From the NCBI GenBank assembly GCA_050248955.1, contig JBFWRK010000002.1, forward strand, positions 186,001-250,000: a stretch of DNA of 64,000 nucleotides, read 5' to 3'. This document shows positions 17,169 to 25,563 of this stretch, one piece after another. This DNA is from JBFWRK01 sp050248955 (lineage in GTDB: Bacteria; Actinomycetota; Acidimicrobiia; Acidimicrobiales; Ilumatobacteraceae). The stretch's first letter is position 1; each line of letters starts with the position of its first letter. The position numbers were made by a program, and so were the translations under genes. Under the pieces are notes generated by a model. The model saw only the letters and a program-made list of their open reading frames with translations, was not told where the DNA came from and searched no databases.

Positions 17169-19500
17169 CGGGCACAAGTTCGAGGTTGCGGGCCACTCGG
17201 AGTGGCGAGTGGACGGACTCGGCCTCGTCACCGGCAGGCCGGTGTTCGCCGGCGACCTCCAGCTGCCCGGCAGCCTGCACGTGGCGTTGCTGCACAGCCC
17301 TCATCCCCATGCTCGGATCCGCAGCATCGACACCCGCCGCGCCGAACAGCACCCAGGCGTCGTCGCCGTGCTGACGCATCGCAACACTCCGACGACCCGG
17401 TACACGACGGCGGGTCAGGGCTTTCCCGAACCCTCGCCGTACGACATGCGGATGTTCGACACGAAGGTTCGCTTCGTCGGTGACCGCGTGGCCGCCGTGG
17501 CCGCCGAGTCGAAGGTTGCCGCGCTCCAGGCGTTGGACCTGATCGACGTCGACTACGAGGACCTGCCCGCCGTGCTGTCGCTGGACGCGGCACTCGCCCC
17601 GGGTGCACCGGTCGTCCACGACGAGACCGACGCCGAAGGCATCCACGACGCCGCGCACAACATCTCGGGTTTCGTCGAGATGACCTGCGGCGACCTCGAG
17701 CACGGCTTCGCCGAGTCCGACGTCGTCGTCGAGACGACGTGTGAGACGCACTACGCGCAGCACGCGACCACCGAACCGCACGTCGCGCTCAGCTGGCTCG
17801 ACGCGGACGGTCGCCTCGTCGTGTACTCCTCGACCCAGGTGCCGTTCCACGCGCGCCGCATCATCGCCCGGGTGCTCGATCTGCCGGCGCACCGCGTGAG
17901 GGTGATCAAGCCTCGCATCGGTGGCGGCTTCGGCGCCAAGCAGGAGGTGCTCGTCGAGGACCTCGTGGCACTGGTGACCCTGCGCACCGGGCGACCGAGC
18001 CGCATCGAGTACTCCCGCGCCGAAGAGTTCATCGCCAGCCGGACGAGGCACCCGATGCGCGTCACGGTGAAGGTCGGGGCTCGCGATGACGGCAGCATCC
18101 ACGCCCTTCGGCTGGACGCGATCTCGAACACCGGCGCCTATGGGACGCACGGGCTCACGGTGGTGTCCAACACGGGGTCCAAGTCGCTGCCGATGTACAA
18201 CACGGCGCGCCATGTCGCCTTCACGGGCACGGCCGTCTACACCAACCTGCCGGTCGCCGGGGCCTATCGCGGGTACGGCGCGACCCAGGGACAGTTCGCG
18301 CTCGAGGTGGCGATCGACGAGCTCGCCGAACAGCTCGGCGTCGACCCGCTCGAGCTGCGCCGGCGCAACCACATCCGAAGCGGCGGGACATCGCCGGTGT
18401 TCGAGGCGCTCGGCGAGGGCCGCGAGGGTGTCCCGCAGACGATCACGAGCTGTGAGCTGCCGGCGTGCATGGAGATCGCTGCGGAGCGCATCGGGTGGGC
18501 GTCCAAGCGCGCCAGCCGGCGGCGTACGGGGTCGTGGGTCCACGGCGTCGGCATGTCGATCCACATGCAGGGTTCGGGCATCCCAGGTGTCGACCTGGCT
18601 GCGGCGACGATCAAGATGAACGACGACGGTTCGTTCAACCTCCTCGTCGGCGCGACCGACCTCGGCACCGGTTCCGACACCGTTCTCGCGCAGATCGCCG
18701 CCGAGAACCTCGGTGTCCCGCTCGACCACATCATCGTGACGTCGTCCGACACCGACACCACCCCGTTCGACGAGGGCGCGTACGCGAGCTCGACGACGTA
18801 CGTGTCCGGCAACGCGGTGCAACGAGCGGCCGCCGAGGTGCGCGGCCAGATCCTCGGACTCGCCGCCGAGCTGCTCGACCGCCCCGTCGAGCGTCTCGAG
18901 CTCGCTCACGGTCGCGTGTCCGACGCCGACGGACACGGCGCCGCGATCGCCGACATCGCGATCTACGCGCTGTACGGCGCCGGCCGGACCCAGCCCGGTG
19001 CCACGGCGTCGTACGTCGGCGACGCCTCGCCGCCACCGTTCCTCGCCAGCTTCGCCGAGGTGGCCGTCGACACCGACACCGGTCGCATCAAGGTGCTCCG
19101 GTACGTCGCCGCGGTCGATTGCGGCACGGCGATCAACCCGCACCTCGCCGAGGGTCAGGTCGAGGGCGCGATCGTCAACGGGCTGAGCTACGCGCTCACC
19201 GAACGCCTGTTGTTCACCGAGCGCGGCGAGGTGCGCAACCCCGACCTCGCCCGCTACAAGATCCTCGGTGCGGCGGACCTGCCACCGATCGAGGTGGTGC
19301 TCGTCGACGCGTACGAGCCCACCGGGCCGCTCGGCGCCAAGTCGGTCGCCGAGATCGGCATCAACGCCCCGCTCCCGACGCTCTCGAACGCCGTGTTCGA
19401 TGCCATCGGGATCCGCCTCACCCAACCCCCGTTCACCGCCGAACGGGTGTGGGCCGCGCTGCACGGGGACGACTCACCAACGACGCGTCAGCGCCACTGA
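17161..19500 (+). CDS. Xanthine dehydrogenase-family molybdopterin-binding subunit (second copy)
   Basis: Second molybdenum-cofactor subunit in the locus, 779 residues from ATG 17161 (GTG 17152 is an alternative three codons upstream). Seen: hammerhead domain (WRVDGLGLVTGRPVFAGDL), IGGGFGAKQEV, GAYRGYGATQGQFALE, the DLGTGSDT motif where other members have VGQG, and the C-terminal GAKSVAEIGINA with the catalytic Glu. It differs clearly from the copy at 13519-15765, so the pair is not a recent duplication. It is encoded directly after the FAD and 2Fe-2S subunits, which it probably joins; those two may also serve the divergent copy. It ends 8 bp from the convergent exchanger gene. Confidence 0.85.
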   Translation: MADGHKFEVAGHSEWRVDGLGLVTGRPVFAGDLQLPGSLHVALLHSPHPHARIRSIDTRRAEQHPGVVAVLTHRNTPTTRYTTAGQGFPEPSPYDMRMFDTKVRFVGDRVAAVAAESKVAALQALDLIDVDYEDLPAVLSLDAALAPGAPVVHDETDAEGIHDAAHNISGFVEMTCGDLEHGFAESDVVVETTCETHYAQHATTEPHVALSWLDADGRLVVYSSTQVPFHARRIIARVLDLPAHRVRVIKPRIGGGFGAKQEVLVEDLVALVTLRTGRPSRIEYSRAEEFIASRTRHPMRVTVKVGARDDGSIHALRLDAISNTGAYGTHGLTVVSNTGSKSLPMYNTARHVAFTGTAVYTNLPVAGAYRGYGATQGQFALEVAIDELAEQLGVDPLELRRRNHIRSGGTSPVFEALGEGREGVPQTITSCELPACMEIAAERIGWASKRASRRRTGSWVHGVGMSIHMQGSGIPGVDLAAATIKMNDDGSFNLLVGATDLGTGSDTVLAQIAAENLGVPLDHIIVTSSDTDTTPFDEGAYASSTTYVSGNAVQRAAAEVRGQILGLAAELLDRPVERLELAHGRVSDADGHGAAIADIAIYALYGAGRTQPGATASYVGDASPPPFLASFAEVAVDTDTGRIKVLRYVAAVDCGTAINPHLAEGQVEGAIVNGLSYALTERLLFTERGEVRNPDLARYKILGAADLPPIEVVLVDAYEPTGPLGAKSVAEIGINAPLPTLSNAVFDAIGIRLTQPPFTAERVWAALHGDDSPTTRQRH

Positions 19501-19508
19501 CGAGGGCG

Positions 19509-20474
19509 TCAACCGATCAGGGCGATCGCAGTGAACATCGGGTACAGGGCGAGCAGGAGCCAACCCTCCGGCCGGCGCAGCTCGCGGCGCCTCAGCGAGA
19601 GGACGAGCACCGCGGCGAGCGCTGCGAGCATGGCGAGCATCGAGGGACGCAGCGCTGACGTGTCGGCGACGCGCAACGGCCTGACGACGGCAGCGGCACC
19701 GAGCGTCATGGTTGCGTTGTAGGCGTAGCTGCCGACCACGCCGGCTACGACGGCTTCGGAGATGCCGCGGCGGGCGGAGGACCACGCGAGGACCACGAGC
19801 TCGAAGCCCGTGGCGAACCCGACGACCGTCAACGACACGCGCGCCTGGTTCGCTTCGGTCTCGACGAGGTCGCGCACGCCATCGACGAGCAGGGTTGCAC
19901 CGATGACCATCGCTGCGAGGCCGGCGAGGACGACAGCGAGCTCCCGTCCGACGCGACCACGCGCCGGAGCCGCGGCGATCTCCTCGGCGGCCTCCTCGAG
20001 CTCGGCGGTCTCGCCAAGTGACGGCGGACGACGCTCGGCGATCCAGATCGCAGACACGTAGGCGACGTAACCGGCGACGAGCAACGCGCCTTCGAGCCGG
20101 CCGACGTGTCCGTCCCAGGCGAAGGCGACCGAGACCACGCCGAGCGGCAGCGCGAGGAGTCCGTAGCGCAGCACCCGCTTCCCGAACGGGAGCGCGGCCA
20201 CGATCGCACCGACGCCGATCGCCACCAGGCAGATCGTGACGTTCGCACCGACGACGTCACCGAACGCGATCGCCGGCGCCTCGCGAACGGTCGCAGCAAT
20301 GGCAGTCGCCAGCTCCTCGGGTTCGGCGCCGGCCAGCAGCAGCGCGAGCGCGAACGTGCTCACCCCCAACCGGGTTGCGGCGTGTGCGAGGTTCTCGGCG
20401 AACGTCTCCGCACCCCACACGATCGCGGCCACGCCGACGACGGAGACCACCACGGGGATCGCGACATCGAGCAT
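19509..20474 (-). CDS. CaCA-family sodium/calcium exchanger-like membrane protein
   Basis: Integral membrane protein of 321 residues with about ten hydrophobic helices and two inverted alpha-repeats. The first is GAEPEELATAIAA...FGDVVGANV. The second is FATGFELVVLAWSSARRGISEAVVAGVVGSYAYN. These correspond to the GxSxPE...GN..GSN pattern of YrbG-type exchangers. An acidic cytoplasmic loop (ETAELEEAAEEIAAAPARG) separates the halves. The first repeat keeps the acidic ion ligand (PEE), and the second keeps one Glu (GFE). Expected role: Ca2+ or other cation efflux driven by Na+ or H+. Convergent with the hydroxylase gene. Confidence 0.8.
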   Translation of the reverse strand: MLDVAIPVVVSVVGVAAIVWGAETFAENLAHAATRLGVSTFALALLLAGAEPEELATAIAATVREAPAIAFGDVVGANVTICLVAIGVGAIVAALPFGKRVLRYGLLALPLGVVSVAFAWDGHVGRLEGALLVAGYVAYVSAIWIAERRPPSLGETAELEEAAEEIAAAPARGRVGRELAVVLAGLAAMVIGATLLVDGVRDLVETEANQARVSLTVVGFATGFELVVLAWSSARRGISEAVVAGVVGSYAYNATMTLGAAAVVRPLRVADTSALRPSMLAMLAALAAVLVLSLRRRELRRPEGWLLLALYPMFTAIALIG

Positions 20475-20602
20475 TCAGCGACCATCCCGGACGACACCCA
20501 CGGGACGTGATCGTGACAGCCGACGCGCGGACTCGCCACATGCACTCGCCGCGTTGCGGCACCTACCCCAGGGGATGCGGTTCGGCGTACACCTCAGGGC
20601 TG

Positions 20603-21784
20603 ATGCGCCGTCGGTGGGGTAGCCGGTACGGTCCGTTCGTGAGGTGGCGTGCGGTTGCTGTCGACGTGCTGCTGGCGACGGCCGCCTTCGGTGTCAGCGC
20701 AGGCGTGCTCGCGGCGAGCGATCCGGTGGCGGGCGATCTGCGGGAACCTGATGCCGCCGCCTACCTGCTGTTGGCGATCTACAGCGCGTCGCCGATCGTG
20801 CGTCGGCGGGCGCCAGTGGTGGCCGTGTTCGGCGGTCTCGGCACCGGGGCGGTGTTCGCCGCGGCGCAGTATCCACCGGCGCTGACGCCGGTCGTGCTGC
20901 TGTCGATCTACACCGCCGCTGCCACGCTGCCGCAGCGGCGTGCCCGCCTGCTCGCGGTCGGTGCGGTCGTGCTGGGCATCCTCGGCGCGACGGCGAGCCC
21001 GGGCCCGACATCCACCGGCGTGCCGACGGTGATCGTGTCGGCCTGGTTGCTCGGCAACTACGTCGGCAGCCGTCGCGCGTACACCGCCGAGCTGGAGGGC
21101 AAGAACCGATTGCTGGAGCAGGCCCGCCTCGAACTGGCCGACCGGGCTGTGACGGAGGAACGGCTGCGCATCGCCCGCGAGCTGCACGACGTGGTGGCGC
21201 ACACGATGAGCGTCGTGGCGGTGCACGCCGGCACCGGTCGGATGGTTGCCGAAGATGATCCGGCGGCGGCGCGCGAGGCACTGGCGACGATCGAGACCAC
21301 GACCCGCTCGGCGTTGACCGAGATGCGGCGACTGTTGGGCGTGCTGCGCGAGTCCGGCGGCGAGGAGTCGAGTGGGCTGGCACCCGCCCCCGGGTTGGCG
21401 GACCTCGACGCGCTCGTGGCAGAGGTGGTGCGGTCCGGCGTCACCGTCGAAGTGCAGGTGGACGGCGAGCGGACCCACGTGCCGCCCGGGGTCGACCTTG
21501 CCGCCTACCGCATCGTGCAGGAGGCGCTCACCAACGTGATCAAGCACGCCGGTCGGGTGCGGGCGACCGTCGCCGTGCGCTACAGCGGCGATGCCGTGAC
21601 CGTCGAGGTCGACGACGAGGGGCCGATCTCGCGCGACTCCCGCCCGGAGCCGGCGACGACGGGACACGGCCTGGCTGGCATGCGCGAGCGGGTCGCCATG
21701 TACCACGGCCAGCTCGATGCCGGACCCGGCCCGAACGGCGGTTTCCACGTCACCGCCCGACTTCCGTTCGGGGCGTCGACATGA
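20603..21784 (+). CDS. Sensor histidine kinase (HisKA_3 / NarL-partner type)
   Basis: 393-residue membrane histidine kinase. The N-terminal ~150 residues form four to five membrane helices with almost no extracytoplasmic domain, so it probably senses a membrane-associated signal. The dimerisation/phosphoacceptor helix reads ERLRIARELHDVVAHTMSV (His in ELHDVVAH). The ATPase has the N box (IVQEALTNVIKHA), the G1 region (VEVDDEGP) and the G2 box (GHGLAGMRERV). ATG 20603 has AGGG 4 nt upstream; the open frame continues upstream without a likely start. It overlaps the response regulator by 4 bp. This intramembrane-sensing layout beside an ABC exporter resembles LiaS/DesK-type systems. Confidence 0.85.
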   Translation: MRRRWGSRYGPFVRWRAVAVDVLLATAAFGVSAGVLAASDPVAGDLREPDAAAYLLLAIYSASPIVRRRAPVVAVFGGLGTGAVFAAAQYPPALTPVVLLSIYTAAATLPQRRARLLAVGAVVLGILGATASPGPTSTGVPTVIVSAWLLGNYVGSRRAYTAELEGKNRLLEQARLELADRAVTEERLRIARELHDVVAHTMSVVAVHAGTGRMVAEDDPAAAREALATIETTTRSALTEMRRLLGVLRESGGEESSGLAPAPGLADLDALVAEVVRSGVTVEVQVDGERTHVPPGVDLAAYRIVQEALTNVIKHAGRVRATVAVRYSGDAVTVEVDDEGPISRDSRPEPATTGHGLAGMRERVAMYHGQLDAGPGPNGGFHVTARLPFGAST

Positions 21785-22467
21785 CCGATCGGAGCGTCGA
21801 CGTGAACGTGCGGGTCGGCGTCGCCGACGATCAGCCGTTGATCCGCACCGGTTTGCGGACGATGATCGACCATGCCCCTGATCTCGAGCTGGTCGGCGAG
21901 GCCGCGAACGGTGAGCAGGCGGTCGAGCTCGCCCGTCGGCATCGGCCCGATGTGGTGTTGATGGACATCCGCATGCCCGAGCTCGACGGCATCGAAGCCA
22001 CCCGCCGGATCACCGCCGACGCTGCGCTCACCGGCGTCAGGGTGATCGTGCTGACCACGTTCGACGTCGACGAGTACGTGCACGCCGCGATCCGTGCCGG
22101 GGCGAGCGGGTTCCTGCTCAAGGACGCCGCGCCGGAGGACGTCCTCGACGCGATCAGGGTCGTCGCCCGCGGCGACGCGCTCCTCGCGCCGAGCGTCACC
22201 CGGCGGATCATCGAGGAGCTCGCCGCGCGACCCGACCCGGATCGAGCAGCGCCCCCACAGCTCGACGTCCTCACCGACCGCGAGCGCGAGGTCCTGACGC
22301 TCGTCGGGCGCGGTCTGTCGAACGCCGAGATCGGTGCCCAGATCTACGTCAGCCCGGCCACCGCGAAGACCCACGTCAGCCATGTGATGACGAAGCTCTA
22401 CGCCCGCGACCGGGCCCAGCTCGTCGTCGTGGCGTACGAGAGCGGTCTCGTCCGCCCCGGGGAGTAA
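21781..22467 (+). CDS. NarL/FixJ-family response regulator
   Basis: 228 residues: receiver domain (about 9-125) with the acidic pair in GVADDQPLIRTG, phosphoacceptor Asp in VVLMDIRMPELDG and Lys in FLLKDAAPED. A C-terminal LuxR-type helix-turn-helix follows (LTDREREVLTLVGRGLSNAEIG, then VSPATAKTHVSHVMTKL). Co-translated with its kinase through an ATGA overlap. Its likely targets include the ABC exporter genes starting 99 bp downstream (inferred from position). Confidence 0.92.
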   Translation: MTDRSVDVNVRVGVADDQPLIRTGLRTMIDHAPDLELVGEAANGEQAVELARRHRPDVVLMDIRMPELDGIEATRRITADAALTGVRVIVLTTFDVDEYVHAAIRAGASGFLLKDAAPEDVLDAIRVVARGDALLAPSVTRRIIEELAARPDPDRAAPPQLDVLTDREREVLTLVGRGLSNAEIGAQIYVSPATAKTHVSHVMTKLYARDRAQLVVVAYESGLVRPGE

Positions 22468-22566
22468 CGCAGAACGCATCTTCTGCCCGACGACGGATCG
22501 GGCGCCGTCTGGCACCTTCGGATCAGGCCTGGCGATCGGCGCCGGGAGAGTCCAAGGAGCAGACCC

Positions 22567-23466
22567 ATGGCCGCCATCGAGCTGCACGGCCTCACGAAGC
22601 GATTCGGCGCGGTGACCGCCGTCGACGATCTGACCCTCGAGTTGGGCACGGGCACCATCACCGGCTTCCTCGGCCCCAACGGTGCGGGCAAGACCACCAC
22701 GTTGCGCATGCTGCTCGGGCTCGTCGTCCCGACTGCGGGGACCGCGACGTTCGACGGCCGGCGCTACACGGACCTCGCCGAGCCCGCTCGCCAGGTCGGT
22801 GCCGTGCTGGAGGCCTCCAGCTTCCACGCCGGGCGCCGGGCCGTCGATCACCTCCGCATCCTCGCCTCGGCCTCCGGGCTACCGGCCAGACGAGTGGATG
22901 ACGCCCTCGCCCAGGTCGGCATGAGCGCGTACGCCCATCGCCGTGTCGGAGGCTTCTCCCTCGGCATGCGCCAACGGCTCGGGCTCGCAGCCGCCCTGCT
23001 CGGCGAGCCGCGCGTGCTCGTCCTCGACGAGCCCGCCAACGGCCTCGACCCGGAGGGTGTGCACTGGCTGCGGACCTTCCTGCGCAGCCGAGCCGATGAC
23101 GGCTGCACCGTCCTCGTCTCCAGCCATCTGCTCGCCGAGGTCGCCCAGACCGTCGATCACGTCGTGATCCTCGACAAGGGCCGGTTGATCACCAGCGCCT
23201 CGCTGGCTGAGCTCACCGCCGCATCCCGGGGAGCCGTCATCGTGCGCACCCCCGACGCCGCACGGTTCCGAACCGAGCTGGCGGAACGCGGCATCGACGC
23301 GTCCATCACCGGGCCCGGCGAGGTCACCGCCACGGGAACCACCCCGGAGGCCGTCGGCCGAGTGATCGGCGCGATCGGCCTCGTCGTCCACGAGATGCGC
23401 CTCGACCAGCCGAACCTCGAGGACGTCTTCATCTCACTCACCACCGCCGCAGGAGCCATGTCATGA
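22567..23466 (+). CDS. ABC transporter ATP-binding protein (BcrA/drug-exporter type)
   Basis: 299-residue ATPase. Walker A GPNGAGKTTTLRM (about 38-50), signature-like VGGFSLGMRQRLGLA, Walker B VLVLDEPANGLDPEG and the switch His in LVSSHLLAEV. The C-terminal ~80 residues form the extra domain usual in bacitracin/lantibiotic-type exporters. Good ribosome site AAGGAG. Overlaps the permease gene by 4 bp and follows a two-component system, so a stress- or antibiotic-inducible exporter is the likeliest role; the substrate is unknown. Confidence 0.88.
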   Translation: MAAIELHGLTKRFGAVTAVDDLTLELGTGTITGFLGPNGAGKTTTLRMLLGLVVPTAGTATFDGRRYTDLAEPARQVGAVLEASSFHAGRRAVDHLRILASASGLPARRVDDALAQVGMSAYAHRRVGGFSLGMRQRLGLAAALLGEPRVLVLDEPANGLDPEGVHWLRTFLRSRADDGCTVLVSSHLLAEVAQTVDHVVILDKGRLITSASLAELTAASRGAVIVRTPDAARFRTELAERGIDASITGPGEVTATGTTPEAVGRVIGAIGLVVHEMRLDQPNLEDVFISLTTAAGAMS

Positions 23467-24212
23467 ACCGCCTCGTCCGCACCGAACTGCTCAAGCAACG
23501 CACCACCCGAACCTTCGTCGCCGGCTTCGTTGCGGCGCCGGTCGTCGCCGGCCTCGTCACGATCGCGATCCTCACCGCTTCCGGCAAGCAGGGCAACGAC
23601 CCGCTCGGCCCCGAGAGCCTGATCCAGGTGATCGGCGGCCCGGCCGGCGTCATCACGCTCATCGCAGTCCTGCTGGGCGTGCTCGGCATGGCCGGCGAAC
23701 ACCGACACCAGACCATCACCACCACCTTCCTCGCCACACCCCGGCGCCGCGACGTCGTGGTCGCCAAGCTGGCCGCCAACGCCCTCACCGGTGCGCTGAT
23801 GGGTCTGCTGTCCGTCGCCGTCTCGGCGGCGATCGCCGTGCCGTGGTTGCGAGTCAGCGGGATCGACGTCCAGCTCGGCGGCGAAGGCATTCGCGTCGCG
23901 CTCGGCTTGATCCTGTCGACGGCGCTCTACGGCTCGCTCGGGGTCGCCATAGGTGCCCTCCTCCGCAACCTGACCACGGCGATCGCGGTCGTGCTCACGT
24001 GGCTGCTCGCCGTCGAGGGGATCATCGGGGACCTGCTCCACGGTGCCGCCTTCGTCCGCTGGCTCCCGGCGGCCGCCGGCCGGGCGCTCGTCCACGCCGG
24101 CCCGAGCGGCGACGGCCTCCCCGTGCCCGTCGCCGCCGGCATCTTCACCCTCTACGTCGCAGTGATCGCCGGCGTCGGCACCCGCCTCACGCTCCACCGC
24201 GACATCACCTGA
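23463..24212 (+). CDS. ABC transporter permease (ABC-2 type)
   Basis: 249 residues with six predicted membrane helices (first VAGFVAAPVVAGLVTIAIL; last PVAAGIFTLYVAVIAGVGT). It has the ABC-2 motif after helix 2 (EHRHQTITTTFLATPRRRDVVVAKL), which contacts the ATPase. The start is fixed by the ATGA overlap with the ATPase gene. It forms the exporter channel with the 22567-23466 product. Confidence 0.85.
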   Translation: MNRLVRTELLKQRTTRTFVAGFVAAPVVAGLVTIAILTASGKQGNDPLGPESLIQVIGGPAGVITLIAVLLGVLGMAGEHRHQTITTTFLATPRRRDVVVAKLAANALTGALMGLLSVAVSAAIAVPWLRVSGIDVQLGGEGIRVALGLILSTALYGSLGVAIGALLRNLTTAIAVVLTWLLAVEGIIGDLLHGAAFVRWLPAAAGRALVHAGPSGDGLPVPVAAGIFTLYVAVIAGVGTRLTLHRDIT

Positions 24213-24250
24213 TCATCCTCATCCAAATGCACGAGTACCAGGAGTCCGCC

Positions 24251-24703
24251 ATGAACACCGGCAAGCCTCACCCCACCCGCCCCGTCGAGTCCCCCTCGCC
24301 CGCCAGCCGCGTCGAGTCCCCCTCCCCCGCCAGCCGACCCCAACCGGACCCAGGCAGGGTTCGCGATCGCCGGCGATCGCGAACCCTGCCTGAGATGCGG
24401 TCAGTGGCAGGGAACGACGCCAACGCGCCGAGCCACCCTGGGGAGCGACGTCGCCGGAGCGCCGTCACCGTCGCCGTCACCACGGCCGCCACCGCCGTCG
24501 TCATGCTGCTCGCCACCACCGCATGCTCCGGGAGCATCGTCCACAACTATCGGACGTTCCAGAGCGCTCTCGATCGCGGTGCGAGCTGCTCGGAGCTGTT
24601 CGATCAACGCGCCCGGTTCGACGACGAGGACACCCTCGCCAAGATCGACCGCGACCTCGACCGCATCGGCTGCACGTCACGCGACGCCACCAGGACCGAC
24701 TGA
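24251..24703 (+). CDS. Small putative lipoprotein gene interrupted in-frame by a tandem repeat and a palindrome
   Basis: ATG 24251 has a good site (AGGAG, 6 nt upstream) and opens 150 codons. The first ~48 codons are Pro/Ser/Arg-rich because they run through a 27-bp tandem duplication and a 42-bp perfect palindrome. From codon 49 (ATG 24395) the protein looks natural: RRRR, a hydrophobic stretch (VAVTTAATAVVMLLA), a lipobox-like ATTAC, then about 60 polar residues with two more Cys. Either the mature lipoprotein is read from 24395, or the repeats were inserted into the N-terminus of an older gene. Follows the ABC permease by 38 bp. No function is recognised. Confidence 0.55.
   Translation: MNTGKPHPTRPVESPSPASRVESPSPASRPQPDPGRVRDRRRSRTLPEMRSVAGNDANAPSHPGERRRRSAVTVAVTTAATAVVMLLATTACSGSIVHNYRTFQSALDRGASCSELFDQRARFDDEDTLAKIDRDLDRIGCTSRDATRTD
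24284..24337. repeat. 27-bp tandem duplication
   Basis: Two adjacent 27-bp copies (24284-24310 and 24311-24337) starting GTCGAGTCCCCCTC, differing at two positions. The copies keep the reading frame, giving VESPSPASR twice in the lipoprotein ORF. They lie 13 bp before the 42-bp palindrome. Confidence 0.85.
24351..24392. repeat. Perfect 42-bp palindrome
   Basis: Every base pairs from 24351 to 24392. The left arm starts CAGGCAGGGTTCGCG, and the centre is GATCGCCGGCGATC, containing GCGATCGC twice. There is no loop and no T-tract, so it is a poor intrinsic terminator. It is in-frame within the lipoprotein ORF (42 = 14 codons, contributing QAGFAIAGDREPCL-like text in another frame and GRVRDRRRSRTLPE in the gene frame). 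It could be a palindromic repeat element or a protein-binding site; copies elsewhere in the genome would decide. Confidence 0.85.
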
Positions 24704-24820
24704 CTCCTCGGCATCGTACGGACGACGAGAACGGCAGCAGTTCGTGACAATCGCCCCTGTCCGCCGTCGCCCGAGGCGAGCACGATGAGCTCGATACGAC
24801 ATGGTGGAAGGGGGTCTGTG

Positions 24821-25222
24821 ATGCAAGAGACGATGCAGGGGGTGGTGCTGCTCGACGTATCGCCCGGCACGGGTGAGGCATTCGAGCGATCGTTCCTCGA
24901 GAAGGTCGGTCATCCGGCTGTGGTCTGCCATGGGCCCCACGAAGGGGAGCTCTGCCCGTTGCTCGCGGGCAAGGGCTGCGCCGATTTCGAGGCCGCACAC
25001 GGGATCGTGTTCGAGCTCGACCTCGACCGGCCGCAGCACCGGGCGATCATCGCCCGCTATCGGGAGCTCGGTCGGGAAGGGATGCCGATCAAGGTGGTCG
25101 CCACGCCCGAGCAGGCGGAGCGGTACCGGGACGTGCTCGCCGGCACCGAGGTGTGGACCCACGTACCGACGGTCGCCGAGCTCGACGGCTTTGCAGCGGA
25201 AGTCGAGGCCACCGACCGGTAG
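24821..25222 (+). CDS. Conserved-looking protein of unknown function, Cys/His-containing
   Basis: 133 residues; no family recognised. Its centre, CHGPHEGELCPLLAGKGC (three Cys, two His), is followed by a VFELDLDRPQHRAIIARYRELG segment and a C-terminal alpha/beta region, which looks like a small alpha/beta domain. No signal peptide or membrane helix. ATG 24821 is preceded by GGAAGGGGG; an in-frame ATG at 24785 is possible. Transcribed alone between the lipoprotein and the alcohol dehydrogenase genes. Codon use matches its neighbours, so it is likely a real gene. Confidence 0.6.
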   Translation: MQETMQGVVLLDVSPGTGEAFERSFLEKVGHPAVVCHGPHEGELCPLLAGKGCADFEAAHGIVFELDLDRPQHRAIIARYRELGREGMPIKVVATPEQAERYRDVLAGTEVWTHVPTVAELDGFAAEVEATDR

Positions 25223-25563
25223 CACCGAGTCAGCGCCGGATCGCTACGAGTCGAGCAGAAACCTCAGCGAGCTGTGCACGGCACGACGATGAGATGGTGA
25301 GCTGAGGGGCCGGTGTGCTGGCCGCCACGGACGTGACCGCTCGCGATCGGCGACTTGGCTTCGGACTACACGTCGACGTGCCTGGGTTGCGGGTGATCCG
25401 CGTGTGAGGGTTGCGGCTCCTCGTCACGTGACCCCGGAGCGGGTCGACCGGCCCTGCTACGTCGCTGTCGGCCTGCCACGTGAGTCCTCCGGCCCTACCC
25501 GTGCAGCTGGGCCTGTTCGTACCGTTGGGGTGCGGCCAAGACCGCAAGCCGAGGAGGGTGGCC
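25223..25563 (+). promoter_or_regulatory. 341-bp gene-free region upstream of alcohol dehydrogenase
   Basis: No credible ORF. It holds a loose CCTCAGC / GCTGAGG inverted repeat at 25263-25308 (possible end of the unknown gene's transcript). It also holds a 12-bp palindrome CACGTCGACGTG (25369-25380), two CACGTGA words (near 25424 and 25477), and two CCGGCCCT words 40 bp apart (25449-25456, 25489-25496), the second within CCTCCGGCCCT. The last differs by one base from CCTACGGCCCT in the WS/DGAT-ligase promoter. The density of short symmetric words suggests a regulated promoter for the downstream genes; the regulator is unknown. Confidence 0.4.

Noticed and set aside
24351..24392. Rho-independent terminator at the 42-bp palindrome
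   Set aside because: There is no loop and no U-tract, and the element lies inside an open coding frame with a good ribosome site upstream.
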